Positions 27,015 to 35,956 of a DNA stretch of 64,000 nucleotides are shown here, one piece after another. The translations under genes were made by a program, and so were the position numbers. The notes beneath the pieces were generated by a model. That model was not told the origin of the DNA. It made no database searches and was given only the letters and a program-made list of their open reading frames with translations. The DNA lies in NCBI RefSeq assembly GCF_039954625.1, contig NZ_CP157199.1, positions 124,001 to 188,000 of the forward strand. Direction: 5' to 3'. Position 1 is the stretch's first letter. Each line of letters begins with the position of its first letter. The DNA comes from Pontimicrobium sp. SW4 (GTDB lineage: Bacteria > Bacteroidota > Bacteroidia > Flavobacteriales > Flavobacteriaceae).

Positions 27015-28148
27015 ATGAAAAATTTACTTCAAATATTAATTTTAATGTGTTTTGTAGCGATAAACGCGCAAACACAAACACTGCATCTAGCAGATAGTTT
27101 GTATTTGCATGGTAATTATACTAAAGCGATAGAAGCATATAAAAATCATAAAAACCAAGATGAGGTCTACGATAAAATTGCTAAGGCATACATCGCTTTA
27201 GGAAATTATGATGAGGCTCTAATTAATTACGAAAATAGCCTAAAGAAAAACCCAAAGGATGCATTAACCTTGTTCGATTATGGTAAATTATTAACTAGAG
27301 TTAAAAAACACAAAGAAGCTTTGGAGGTTTTTTATAAACTTATCGATATTGATTACAGAAATCCAAATTATCATTATGAAAGTGGTCTAGTAATGCAAAA
27401 ATTAGGTGATTCTACAAGTCAGAATCGTTTTAGAACAGCATTCGATTTAGATAATACACACCAAAAAACTATTTTTCAAATTGCGAAACACCATTTAACA
27501 AAAAGACATCATAAAGTGGTTGATAGGTACATAGATATTGGTTTAAGCACGTATGCCAATAATAAAGAACTCATTAGCTTAAAAGCTCAAAATTTTTATT
27601 GGAAAGAAGATTATGGAAATGCAGCCAAATGGTTTGAAAAATTACTTGAGCTTAACGAATCATCACAATTTATTCATGAAAAATTAAGTTTTTGCTATGA
27701 TAGAGTTTACGAACCTGAAAAAGCCATAGAACACCAATTAATAGCTTTAAAGTTTGATCCTAAAAATGCTACAAATTTGTTTATTCTAGGTCAACTATAC
27801 CAAGATATAGATGACTTTAAAAATGCCGAAAAATATTATAAGGAATCTCTTGCTCTATTAGATAAGCCTTTAGATGCTGAATACATTAAACTAGCTGGTG
27901 TTTACAGTCGGCAAAAAAAATACAAAGAATCGATAGATGCTTATAAAAAAGCGATTGATGAAAATCCAAAAAATGAACGAGCACACTTTTTGTCAATTTA
28001 TGTTAAAGACCAATATTATGAAGATATCGATGCTCGTATTAAACTATTTGAGAACTTTAATAACAGATTTCCGCAGAGTAAATTCAAGACACTTGTCAAC
28101 TATAAAATAGACGAATTAAAAAAAGAGAAATTTATGAAGACCGATTAA
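27015..28148 (+). CDS. Secreted TPR-repeat protein
   Basis: A 377-residue protein with a signal peptide (MKNLLQILILMCFVAINAQ) and roughly eight to nine tetratricopeptide repeats filling the remainder (AKAYIALGNYDEALINYENSL, YSRQKKYKESIDAYKKAI and others). It should form a superhelical periplasmic scaffold. It lies between the M56/TonB-repeat protein and a lipoprotein with one diverged TonB-C-like domain, so the three may form a functional group sensing envelope proteins. No catalytic domain is seen. Confidence 0.87.
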   Translation: MKNLLQILILMCFVAINAQTQTLHLADSLYLHGNYTKAIEAYKNHKNQDEVYDKIAKAYIALGNYDEALINYENSLKKNPKDALTLFDYGKLLTRVKKHKEALEVFYKLIDIDYRNPNYHYESGLVMQKLGDSTSQNRFRTAFDLDNTHQKTIFQIAKHHLTKRHHKVVDRYIDIGLSTYANNKELISLKAQNFYWKEDYGNAAKWFEKLLELNESSQFIHEKLSFCYDRVYEPEKAIEHQLIALKFDPKNATNLFILGQLYQDIDDFKNAEKYYKESLALLDKPLDAEYIKLAGVYSRQKKYKESIDAYKKAIDENPKNERAHFLSIYVKDQYYEDIDARIKLFENFNNRFPQSKFKTLVNYKIDELKKEKFMKTD

Positions 28149-28187
28149 TTTTAAAAAAATCGTACTTTTCCACTTCAGTATCCAATA

Positions 28188-28664
28188 ATGAAGTATCTAA
28201 AGATTTTTGTTTTAATTATTTGCTTTACTTCTTGCGATTATTTCGACAAGAAGAAAGTGAATTCTCAAGATATAGTCAAAGAAGAACTTGAGACATTTAA
28301 TTGGAATGAGGTTGATGAATATCCATCGTTTGATAATTGTAGTTCATCAGATACCAAGGAGTTTCGTAAACAATGTTTTCAAACGACACTTACCAACCAT
28401 ATCACTTCGCAATTAGCATTAAGGAAAATTGTGGTTACAGAAGATTTAAATGATACTATTGAGATGACTTTTTTTATTTCTGAGAAAGGAAACTTAAGTG
28501 TATTGAATATTGAAAGCAATCCAAAAATAGCTGCGCAAATCCCAGAAATAAACACGTTTTTAAATGAAAGTCTAAATAATTTACCACAGATTTCTCCAGC
28601 AATAAAACGAGGACAACAGGTTAAAACAGAGTTTAAAATTCCAATAATAATTAAGGTAGAGTAG
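28188..28664 (+). CDS. Lipoprotein with a single TonB-C-like domain
   Basis: A 158-residue protein with signal peptide and lipobox (FVLIICFTSC), then a domain matching the repeats of the M56 protein at 23827: a PSFDNCSSSDTKEFRKQCFQ opening with the same two-Cys spacing, a MTFFISEKGNLSVLNIES strand pair and a closing KRGQQVKTEFKIPIII. It therefore looks like a stand-alone paralogue of those sensor repeats, anchored in a membrane. Function unknown; binding of the same ligand or of the M56 protein is possible. Confidence 0.75.
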   Translation: MKYLKIFVLIICFTSCDYFDKKKVNSQDIVKEELETFNWNEVDEYPSFDNCSSSDTKEFRKQCFQTTLTNHITSQLALRKIVVTEDLNDTIEMTFFISEKGNLSVLNIESNPKIAAQIPEINTFLNESLNNLPQISPAIKRGQQVKTEFKIPIIIKVE

Positions 28665-28665
28665 T

Positions 28666-29406
28666 TTAGAATTTTATAGCGAATGTTCGCATGAGTCTTA
28701 AAATCTCTGTGTACAACCAAACCAGAGATACCAATAAACCCCAAGTAGCAATCCATTCTTTGTACTTATCGGCTTTGTTTTTATGTTTTTCAATATAATC
28801 AAAGTCCAATAACAATGTAAACGCAGCAACAATAGCTGCAATAACATTAAATATTAGAGCAATCCAAGACGTTCCCCAAATAAATGTTTTAATACCAAAC
28901 AAGCTCAAAATGAAAGATATCAAATACACAATCATGATTGAGAAAGCAGCAGTAATAATAACACTTCTAAGTTTTTTGGTTACTATAATAATCCGTGTTT
29001 GGTATAATACTAAAATGGTAAAAAAAGTGACAATGGTTACACCTATTGCCTGAAAAGGTAATTCAGGATATTTAGCTTTTATAAATGCACTAAAACCACC
29101 TAAAAAACAACCTTTAGCAACCGCATAAAGAGGTACTAAAAAATGTGCCCAATGTTGCCTTACCGAAATGACAATACTAATAACAATTGCTGCCAACATA
29201 CCACCAAGTGTAAACCATCTTACATTAGTGCCATTGTCGTATAATCTCCAAACAAATGCAACAATCATTGCAATAATGAAAATACAAACCATAGATTTAA
29301 TGAGAATACCTCTAACACTCATTGTTTTAGAAGTATTAGGGTTATTTTTCCAGAAATAATTGGAAAAAGCTGGATTGGACGTTTTATAGTTGGATAGTTT
29401 CTGCAT
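28666..29406 (-). CDS. Bax inhibitor-1/YccA family membrane protein
   Basis: A 246-residue membrane protein with seven predicted helices after a soluble N-terminus (TSNPAFSNYFW, typical of the flavobacterial branch). Family members are pH-dependent calcium-leak or protease-regulator proteins; in bacteria YccA restrains FtsH. The conserved acidic residues near the C-terminal helix (LLLDFDYIE) are present. It is the last gene of a minus-strand run with the GT2 and UPF0104 genes, and converges on the TonB-C lipoprotein with a 1-bp gap and no visible terminator. Confidence 0.9.
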   Translation of the reverse strand: MQKLSNYKTSNPAFSNYFWKNNPNTSKTMSVRGILIKSMVCIFIIAMIVAFVWRLYDNGTNVRWFTLGGMLAAIVISIVISVRQHWAHFLVPLYAVAKGCFLGGFSAFIKAKYPELPFQAIGVTIVTFFTILVLYQTRIIIVTKKLRSVIITAAFSIMIVYLISFILSLFGIKTFIWGTSWIALIFNVIAAIVAAFTLLLDFDYIEKHKNKADKYKEWIATWGLLVSLVWLYTEILRLMRTFAIKF

Positions 29407-29423
29407 ATCGATTGGAAAGATAC

Positions 29424-30548
29424 TTATTTTTTAAAACTTCTACCTTTCCATTTATATTTAGAGAACATCGCTTTAAAGGCTACAAAAACGGTAAAAAAAG
29501 GATACAGTAAGCCACTAAAAAAGTAATTGTTTAGAAGATTTGTTTGATTGAAGAACCTCGTCGATTTAGATAGCAGTAAATAATCCATCGCAAGTTTTGA
29601 AGTTAAAAAAATTGTAAAATATAACCAGCTAAAGAGTCCAAAAATACTTAGGAAAAGAGTAGTAACAACTAAGCTGTTCATTGTTAAAACTAAAATACCG
29701 ACAAATTTTCCAAAAGTATTTTTGTAAGTGCTAGTTTTGGCTGTCCAACGAATACGCTGTTGAATAAGCGCAGACAAAGAAGTTTCTGCTTTTGTAAATA
29801 TAATAGCGTTTGTAGATTTTAAGTATTTAACCAGTTTAGGGTATTTTTTCACTGCCTTTTCAAGCAAGAAAATATCATCACCACTAGCAATATCATTATT
29901 ATTATCAAAGCCATTAAGTTCTTCAAATAAATCTTTTCTATAAAATAAATTGGCACCATTACACAAAAAAGGTAATGAAAGTCCAAAACCAGCAATAGTC
30001 ACCGCTTGTAGACTTAAAACATCCAATGTTTGGAACTGTTTTAAAAAAGAGTCAGATGATGTATAAGTTACTGGAGCAACAATCATAGCAACATCATAAC
30101 TGTTTATAAATGAATTGCTTGTTTCAAGCCATCTATTTGGAACTTCACAATCGGCATCTGTAGTTGCAATCCAGTAGTATTTAGCATTATTAATGGCAGT
30201 CGTAATGGCATCTTTTTTTGGTGAATTAGATGAGCGTTTGTTCTTAATAATTTTAAAATCTAATTGCGAACAACTTAATAATCGTGAGCATAATTCTACC
30301 GAATTATCAGTAGAGTCATCATCCACAAAAAGGACTTCAAAATGATTCTTGGAGTAGTTTAAACTCTCTAGTGACTTGATTAAATCGGGTAAATTTTCTT
30401 CTTCATTTCTAAAAGGAACAACAATGGTAAAACGAGTTAGATTCCTTAAAAAAGGTTCTTCGAAAGACTTAACTCTATTAAATCCAATAACAAAAAAGCC
30501 TATTAAAAGGCAATACAATATTGTTGTAATTAGAATGATAAAAATCAT
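29424..30548 (-). CDS. Membrane family 2 glycosyltransferase
   Basis: A 374-residue enzyme with an N-terminal membrane helix, a GT-A domain (FTIVVPFRNEEENL, VDDDSTDNS, metal-binding TDADCEVP, acceptor SGDDIFLLEKAVK and QQRIRW) and two or three C-terminal helices. The QxxRW motif indicates a membrane-active, possibly processive transferase. It directly follows the UPF0104 gene (0-bp gap), a common flavobacterial pairing that suggests synthesis and translocation of a lipid-linked glycan or glycolipid. Substrates cannot be read from the sequence. Confidence 0.88.
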   Translation of the reverse strand: MIFIILITTILYCLLIGFFVIGFNRVKSFEEPFLRNLTRFTIVVPFRNEEENLPDLIKSLESLNYSKNHFEVLFVDDDSTDNSVELCSRLLSCSQLDFKIIKNKRSSNSPKKDAITTAINNAKYYWIATTDADCEVPNRWLETSNSFINSYDVAMIVAPVTYTSSDSFLKQFQTLDVLSLQAVTIAGFGLSLPFLCNGANLFYRKDLFEELNGFDNNNDIASGDDIFLLEKAVKKYPKLVKYLKSTNAIIFTKAETSLSALIQQRIRWTAKTSTYKNTFGKFVGILVLTMNSLVVTTLFLSIFGLFSWLYFTIFLTSKLAMDYLLLSKSTRFFNQTNLLNNYFFSGLLYPFFTVFVAFKAMFSKYKWKGRSFKK

Positions 30549-31526
30549 TTAGTTATCGATGTTAGAAGCTGTTGGCAAATTAAAATTAAGCACATAATAA
30601 CTACCAAAAATACTTGGAAGCACGAAATTTAATAGCCACATTAAAGTAGTAACGCTCAAGATGGTAATATTATTGATGTCGGCAAAACCAAATACATATA
30701 AAGCAACACTTCCCTTAACGACAACATCAAAAATAAATATGGTTGGTATTATGGAAACCACGAAATACATGGTGCTTATTAAAACCATAGCATCTATGTA
30801 TGTGATGTCTACTCCAAACAACACAAACAAATAATAAAATTGAAATGAAAAAATTACATATCGAAAGAGTGATAGCAATATATTTTTAATATGAATTTTT
30901 TTAGAGAGCCCTTTCACAAAAGACCATATTTTTAAAAATGGAAAACCTTTAATGTTAAATCGCTTATACGACACACCAAATCCAATAGCAATTATGCCTA
31001 TTAAAGCATAAGTGAGCAACCGTACTAATTTGTAGTAAGAAATATCAACTTGATATTGTGTAATAAACATTAAAAAACCAATGATTCCGAATAAAAGTGT
31101 CATAAGCATTTGAGCCATGTTTCCTATTAAGTTTAGGAGTATTACTTTTTTTCGTTCGCTGCCATTAAAGTAAATAGTTTTAGCAGCATAATCTCCAATT
31201 CTATTTGGAGTAAATAAAGAGGCTGTATGTGAAGCTAAACTTTGTTTTAATGCTTCAATAAAAGAGGTTTTGGAAATAGAATTTACTAAACTTTGCCATT
31301 TCTTAATTTCAAAAAACCAATTAAAAATGGTTAAAAACAGTAAAAAAACAATGCTTTTTAGTGAAAAAGCATTGTTTTTGGTTAAAAAATCAATAAAAAC
31401 TGAAAAATCTAATTCTTCGTTATTTGTTAGTTTGTCGTAAATAAAATAAGTAGCACCAACAACGATACTTAACTTAATAAGTACAAAAAAGAATTGCTTA
31501 GTTTTGTATGGAAGCCCGCTAATCAT
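30549..31526 (-). CDS. UPF0104/lysylphosphatidylglycerol synthase-type membrane protein
   Basis: A 325-residue polytopic membrane protein with about eight helices and the UPF0104 (LPG_synthase_TM) pattern, including the ASHTASLFTPNRIGDYAAKTIYF segment, a conserved loop of this family. Related domains flip lipids such as lysyl-phosphatidylglycerol; the catalytic half of MprF is absent, so it is probably a lipid or glycolipid translocator. It abuts the GT2 gene and is divergent from a beta-barrel gene with only 29 bp between the two start codons. Confidence 0.85.
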   Translation of the reverse strand: MISGLPYKTKQFFFVLIKLSIVVGATYFIYDKLTNNEELDFSVFIDFLTKNNAFSLKSIVFLLFLTIFNWFFEIKKWQSLVNSISKTSFIEALKQSLASHTASLFTPNRIGDYAAKTIYFNGSERKKVILLNLIGNMAQMLMTLLFGIIGFLMFITQYQVDISYYKLVRLLTYALIGIIAIGFGVSYKRFNIKGFPFLKIWSFVKGLSKKIHIKNILLSLFRYVIFSFQFYYLFVLFGVDITYIDAMVLISTMYFVVSIIPTIFIFDVVVKGSVALYVFGFADINNITILSVTTLMWLLNFVLPSIFGSYYVLNFNLPTASNIDN

Positions 31527-31555
31527 TTTGTCACAAATTAAAACTATTATTGTAA

Positions 31556-32200
31556 ATGAGCTTTATAAAAAATAAATATAAAAGACCTTTACTCTGTTTA
31601 CTACTTTTTTGTGTAACATCCTTAAGTTTTGCTCAAGGGGATACTGAAAAAATCCGATTACAACTAGCATTAGGTGTAAACAACCCAATTGATAATGGTG
31701 AAAACGATGGTTATTATGCTAAAGATATTAACTTGCCAACCATTAACTTTGGGATTAGATATATGTTTAAGCCTAACAAATTGGGAGCAAAACTTGATGT
31801 TGGCTATAATAGGTCAAAAAGCGATGTAGGGTCTTTAGATTTTAAACTTAATTACACACGCGTTAATGCACAGATTGTGTACGATTTTTATGATTTGTTG
31901 AATTTCTTGCCTCAAGAAATGACTATTCAAGCACATGCTGGACCAGGAATAAGCTTTACAAAACCCTTATTAAATGATTCTGAAAACACGTACACCTATT
32001 TAAATGGATTAGTAGGGTTGGATGTTTACTTTAGTTTATCGCGTAAGCTATCTGTATTTGTAGATGTTGCTTATGCAAAAAGTTTGTCGAGTAAAAATAA
32101 GTACGATGTAGCTCTAGATGGTTACTCGTTTAATGGAGATTTAGTATATACCACTGTTGGACTATCAGTAGCATTAAGTGGTTGTAGATATTGCGATTAA
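31556..32200 (+). CDS. Outer-membrane beta-barrel protein (OmpA/OMP_b-brl-like)
   Basis: A 214-residue protein with a signal peptide (RPLLCLLLFCVTSLSFAQ) and an eight-stranded-barrel pattern (alternating strands NFGIRYMFKPN, AKLDVGYNR, VNAQIVYDFYDLLNF, TIQAHAGPGISFT, VGLDVYFSLSRKLSVFVDVAYAKS). It ends GLSVALSGCRYCD, which differs from a typical C-terminal Phe. Probably a small structural porin-like protein. Its stop codon overlaps the RuvC start codon by one base. Confidence 0.8.
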   Translation: MSFIKNKYKRPLLCLLLFCVTSLSFAQGDTEKIRLQLALGVNNPIDNGENDGYYAKDINLPTINFGIRYMFKPNKLGAKLDVGYNRSKSDVGSLDFKLNYTRVNAQIVYDFYDLLNFLPQEMTIQAHAGPGISFTKPLLNDSENTYTYLNGLVGLDVYFSLSRKLSVFVDVAYAKSLSSKNKYDVALDGYSFNGDLVYTTVGLSVALSGCRYCD

Positions 32201-32754
32201 TGGATAAAGAACGAATTATATTAGGTATTGATCCTGGAACCACAATTATGGGTTTTGGGCTAATAAGAGTACGTAATAAAAAAATGCAGTTTATGCAACT
32301 TAATGAACTCAGTTTGAAAAAATATGATGATCATTACTTAAAACTAAAACTCATTTTTGAACGTACCATAGAACTTATTGACACGCATCATCCAGATGAA
32401 ATAGCTATTGAAGCGCCTTTCTTTGGAAAGAACGTACAAAGTATGCTCAAATTAGGAAGAGCGCAAGGTGTTGCCATGGCAGCAGGATTATCGCGACAAA
32501 TTCCAATTACTGAATATTTGCCAAAAAAGATTAAAATGGCCATTACTGGAAATGGTAATGCGAGTAAAGAACAAGTTGCAAAAATGTTACAAAGTACCTT
32601 AGGACTAAAAACCTTACCAAAAAACCTAGATGCAACCGATGGTTTAGCAGCTGCAGTATGTCATTTTTATAATTCTGGAAAAGTAACTGTCGGTAAAAGT
32701 TATTCTGGTTGGGAAAGTTTTGTGAAAAACAATGAAAAAAGAATAAAAAAGTAG
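32200..32754 (+). CDS. ruvC: Holliday junction resolvase RuvC
   Basis: A 184-residue endonuclease; ATG at 32200 is chosen over the upstream TTG because the protein then starts MDKERIILGIDPG as in homologues. Catalytic acidic residues are visible: Asp in GIDPGTTIMGFG, Glu in AIEAPFFGKN, and the Asp residues in NLDATDGLAAAVCH. RuvC works as a dimer with RuvAB and cuts four-way junctions in recombination repair. Length and motifs are complete. It overlaps the upstream barrel gene by one base (TAATG), so translational coupling is likely. Confidence 0.96.
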   Translation: MDKERIILGIDPGTTIMGFGLIRVRNKKMQFMQLNELSLKKYDDHYLKLKLIFERTIELIDTHHPDEIAIEAPFFGKNVQSMLKLGRAQGVAMAAGLSRQIPITEYLPKKIKMAITGNGNASKEQVAKMLQSTLGLKTLPKNLDATDGLAAAVCHFYNSGKVTVGKSYSGWESFVKNNEKRIKK

Positions 32755-32762
32755 TTGTATTG

Positions 32763-32786
32763 TCATTCCTGCGAAGGCAGGAATCC
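32763..32786. repeat. Dispersed REP-like palindrome
   Basis: ATTCCTGC (32765-32772) and GCAGGAAT (32777-32784) form a perfect 8-bp stem around GAAG, immediately after the RuvC stop codon. The element reads TCATTCCTGCGAAGGCAGGA, an intergenic repeat type frequent in many bacterial genomes. A degenerate copy in the opposite sense is at 16096-16121. Confidence 0.65.
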
Positions 32787-32806
32787 ACTTTCAAAGTTTT
32801 TGTCTA

Positions 32807-33007
32807 ATGTTTTGCTTTCGATTAATATTTTTACTTCTTTTTTCATTTGAATTATTTCAGACAAAGTTTAAGTATAGAAAAGATAAATTGATTTGGTTTT
32901 TTATCGTACTTGTATTTGGGGCTTTTGGATATTCATTTTTTATTGCATTCAGAAGAAGATTAGTGGTCAAAAGAAAATTTAACCCTAAATTCATCACAAA
33001 GATTTAA
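32807..33007 (+). CDS. Small membrane protein of unknown function
   Basis: A 66-residue ORF with two hydrophobic segments (LIFLLLFSFELF and LIWFFIVLVFGAFGYSFFIAF) and a basic tail (FRRRLVVKRKFNPKF). The W-helix-RR layout resembles short PLDc_N-type membrane proteins of flavobacteria, but the match is only by eye. It fits the gap between RuvC and HemW (8 bp before HemW) and has coding-like codon use. It may be real; confidence is moderate. Confidence 0.5.
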   Translation: MFCFRLIFLLLFSFELFQTKFKYRKDKLIWFFIVLVFGAFGYSFFIAFRRRLVVKRKFNPKFITKI

Positions 33008-33015
33008 TAAACTAA

Positions 33016-34164
33016 ATGAGCGGCATCTACATCCACATACCATTTTGCAAACAAGCATGTTACTACTGTGACTTCCATTTTTCAACGTCTTTAAATAAAA
33101 AGGATGAATTGCTTCAGGCTTTAGTAAAAGAGTTAGAGTTACGAAAAGAAGAACTTCACAATCAAACTATAGAAACTATCTATTTTGGTGGAGGTACACC
33201 TTCATTATTATCGAATGAAGAATTAAAATTATTGATTGATGCTGTTTATAAAAACTATCAAGTTGTAGAAAACCCAGAAATCACCTTAGAAGCAAATCCA
33301 GACGATTTATCTAAAGATCGAATAATCCAATTATCTAAAAGTCCAATTAACCGTTTAAGCATTGGCATTCAATCCTTCTTTGAAGACGATTTAAAAAGCA
33401 TGAATCGTGCGCATAATGCAACAGAAGCAAAAGATTGTTTAAAGGAAGCAACTCGTCACTTCGATAACATCACTATCGATTTAATTTACGGTATTCCAAA
33501 CATGAGTTTAGATAAGTGGAATCAAAATCTACAGATAGCTTTTGATTTTGGAGTTAATCATATTTCTAGTTATGCCTTAACAGTTGAGCCAAAAACAGCC
33601 TTAGATAGTTTTATTAAAAAAGGTATCTATCCACCAATTAATGAAGAATTGGCCTTAAAACATTTTAATCATTTAATAACAGAAACCGATAAACAAGGTT
33701 TTGTGCAATACGAGATTTCTAATTTTGGAAAAGCTGATTATTTCTCTAAGCATAATACAAGTTATTGGCAAGGGAAATCCTATTTAGGAATTGGCCCATC
33801 AGCCCATTCGTTTAATAATAATCAACGAAGTTGGAATGTGTCAAATAACACAAAATATATTACATCTATTCAGCAAAACGAATTGCCTTCAACTGTTGAA
33901 GCACTCTCTAAAAAGGATAGGTTTAATGAGTATGTTATGACGGGTTTGCGTACTGTTTGGGGAGTTTCATTAAATAAAATTGAAGAAGACTTTGGAGTCG
34001 AATATAAAGAACATTTACTAACAGCATCTAAAGAATTTATCAATCAACAATTACTTGTTATCACTTCGAATGATTGCGATAGCAATTGTATCGAGAAGTT
34101 ACAAGCAACCCAAAAAGGAAAGTTTTTAATTGATGGTATTTCATCAAGTCTTTTTCTTATTTAA
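33016..34164 (+). CDS. hemW: HemW-like radical SAM heme chaperone
   Basis: A 382-residue radical SAM protein. MSGIYIHIPFCKQACYYCDF contains the CxxxCxxC iron-sulfur motif at the very N-terminus; IYFGGGTPSLL, EANPDD, RLSIGIQSF and DLIYGIPN follow in the order expected for the HemN/HemW group. A HemN C-terminal domain is present (YVMTGLRT). HemW lacks the extra N-terminal region of true coproporphyrinogen dehydrogenase HemN and serves in heme delivery. The absence of that region here (length about 380 versus about 455) favours HemW. Confidence 0.93.
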   Translation: MSGIYIHIPFCKQACYYCDFHFSTSLNKKDELLQALVKELELRKEELHNQTIETIYFGGGTPSLLSNEELKLLIDAVYKNYQVVENPEITLEANPDDLSKDRIIQLSKSPINRLSIGIQSFFEDDLKSMNRAHNATEAKDCLKEATRHFDNITIDLIYGIPNMSLDKWNQNLQIAFDFGVNHISSYALTVEPKTALDSFIKKGIYPPINEELALKHFNHLITETDKQGFVQYEISNFGKADYFSKHNTSYWQGKSYLGIGPSAHSFNNNQRSWNVSNNTKYITSIQQNELPSTVEALSKKDRFNEYVMTGLRTVWGVSLNKIEEDFGVEYKEHLLTASKEFINQQLLVITSNDCDSNCIEKLQATQKGKFLIDGISSSLFLI

Positions 34165-34195
34165 TCCTTAAATTTACGCTTAACATCCATTACAC

Positions 34196-34945
34196 ATGAA
34201 AGCAGTTATAAACGTAAACAGTCGTACCTACGCCATATATATAGATAAACCCTTAGATATTTCAATTCCATTACGTGCAACAAAAAGCAACGTAAATGCT
34301 TGGTATATTGATGAACCTATTATAGAACCAGTAAAAATGGATGACTTTATTGTAAGCGTTGAACATGGAGCTCCAGTAAATTTTAATAACATCCAGTTTA
34401 ATCCACATGCTCACGGTACACATACAGAATGTGTTGGTCATATTACAGAAAAAAAATACAGTATTAATCAATGTCTAAAACAGTTCTTTTTTGTCGCTGA
34501 AGTCATAACAGTTGCGCCAGAAAAATTAGGAGATGATTTTGTGATTTCGGCAAAGCAATTGCGTTTTGCAATTGGAAATAAAAAGCGTGAAGCAGTGATT
34601 ATTAGAACATTGCCAAATACCACTGAAAAATTATCGCAACAATATTCAAATACTAATCCACCATACTTGTTAGAAGAAGCAGCAATTTATTTAAAAAGTA
34701 AAGGGGTAAAGCATTTACTTATTGATTTACCAAGTGTTGACAAAGAAAGAGATGATGGCGAATTATTATCTCATAATGCTTTTTGGAATACAGACGGAAA
34801 AATAAGAACCGAAGCGACTATTACAGAGTTTATTTATGTGCCTAATAGTATTGAAGATGGTAAGTATATTCTAAATCTTCAAATAGCACCATTTGAGAAT
34901 GATGCAACACCTAGTAAGCCTATTTTATATAAATTATACGAATAG
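34196..34945 (+). CDS. Cyclase family protein (kynurenine formamidase-like metal hydrolase)
   Basis: A 249-residue enzyme of the cyclase/KynB fold. It carries the HxGTHxE metal signature (HAHGTHTECVGH, about residues 76-87) and the LLIDLPSVDKERDDG segment typical of this branch. Members hydrolyse N-formylkynurenine or related amides and esters using divalent metal; no kynurenine genes are adjacent, so the substrate is open. It is followed after 1 bp by the DUF4230 gene, suggesting a common transcript. Confidence 0.87.
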   Translation: MKAVINVNSRTYAIYIDKPLDISIPLRATKSNVNAWYIDEPIIEPVKMDDFIVSVEHGAPVNFNNIQFNPHAHGTHTECVGHITEKKYSINQCLKQFFFVAEVITVAPEKLGDDFVISAKQLRFAIGNKKREAVIIRTLPNTTEKLSQQYSNTNPPYLLEEAAIYLKSKGVKHLLIDLPSVDKERDDGELLSHNAFWNTDGKIRTEATITEFIYVPNSIEDGKYILNLQIAPFENDATPSKPILYKLYE

Positions 34946-34946
34946 T

Positions 34947-35558
34947 ATGGAAGCAATTTTAGGGTTAATAATTGGTGCTTTACTAACAGTTGGTATTATT
35001 ACCTATATTAAATATGTGCAATCAAAAAAATTGACTAATTCGCAATCTGTTATTCTTTTGGATAAAGTAAAAAGTGTTTGCAAATTTATAACAGTTGAAG
35101 GAGATTTTGCAGAGATTTACCATTATGAAGATGTTAAACAAAAGTTCTTAAAACTTATAACTAGTAAGAAAAAAGCCCTAGTTGTGGTTAACGCCAAAGC
35201 CTATATTGGATTTGACTTGTCTAAAATAGAAATGAAGGCAAATTCAAATACTAAAACAATAGTTCTGCAAAATTTTCCTGAAGCAGAAGTATTATCTATA
35301 GACACCACTTTGAATTATTATGATAAAAAAGATGGTTATTTTAATAAATTTGAAGCAACCGATCTTACTGATTTACAGAATGAAGCCAAGATTCATATAA
35401 AAGATAAAATCCCAGAAAGTGGTTTGTATCAAGCAGCACAAAAAGAAGCCTTAGAAGCGATACTGTTAATGGAAAATTTAGTTCAAACCATTGGTTGGAA
35501 ACTAGATTATGAATCTTTAAAAATGGATAATAAAACACCTTCAAAATTATTAGAATGA
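34947..35558 (+). CDS. DUF4230 domain protein
   Basis: A 203-residue protein beginning at the ATG at 34947; an upstream in-frame start would overlap the cyclase gene and spoil the N-terminal membrane helix (AILGLIIGALLTVGIITYI). The soluble part matches DUF4230: KSVCKFITVEGDFAEIYHYED, VVNAKAYIGFDLSKIEM, and the C-terminal helix YQAAQKEALEAILLM. Function unknown; anchored in the inner membrane, facing the periplasm or outside. It overlaps the next gene by 4 bp. Confidence 0.88.
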   Translation: MEAILGLIIGALLTVGIITYIKYVQSKKLTNSQSVILLDKVKSVCKFITVEGDFAEIYHYEDVKQKFLKLITSKKKALVVVNAKAYIGFDLSKIEMKANSNTKTIVLQNFPEAEVLSIDTTLNYYDKKDGYFNKFEATDLTDLQNEAKIHIKDKIPESGLYQAAQKEALEAILLMENLVQTIGWKLDYESLKMDNKTPSKLLE

Positions 35559-35956
35559 TTGAGATATCTTCAGATAAGTCTAAATTAGATATAGATATTA
35601 TTCATAATTTTTTAACTAATGCTTATTGGTCAAAAGGAAGAACTCGCAAAGAGGTTGAAAAATCGATTAAACATTGTTTGTGTTTTGGAGTATATAAAGA
35701 AAATATGCAAATTGGATTTGCACGAATAGCAACAGATTATGTGGTTTTTGCATATCTTATGGATGTGTTTATTCTGCCTGAACATAGAGGACATGGTTAT
35801 TCTAAAAAATTAATAGAAGCAATAAATAATTGTGACCAATTAAAATCATGTAAAGTTTGGATGCTTAAAACATCCGACGCACATAATTTGTATAAAAGAT
35901 TCGGATATAAAGAGTTGAGTTATCCTGATAAAGTAATGGAAAGAATTTTAAAATGA
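35555..35956 (+). CDS. GNAT family N-acetyltransferase
   Basis: A 133-residue single-domain GNAT. The acetyl-CoA-binding motif A is DVFILPEHRGHGYSKKL (RGHGYS matching R/Q-x-x-G-x-G/A) and motif B follows (VWMLKTSDAHNLYKRFGY). Substrate unknown. It overlaps both neighbours by 4 bp, so the DUF4230, GNAT and MmcQ genes are translationally coupled. Confidence 0.92.
   Translation: MIEISSDKSKLDIDIIHNFLTNAYWSKGRTRKEVEKSIKHCLCFGVYKENMQIGFARIATDYVVFAYLMDVFILPEHRGHGYSKKLIEAINNCDQLKSCKVWMLKTSDAHNLYKRFGYKELSYPDKVMERILK

Noticed and set aside
34893..34946. Upstream start for the DUF4230 gene
   Set aside because: It would extend into the cyclase gene and place charged residues before the membrane helix; the ATG at 34947 gives the normal N-terminus.
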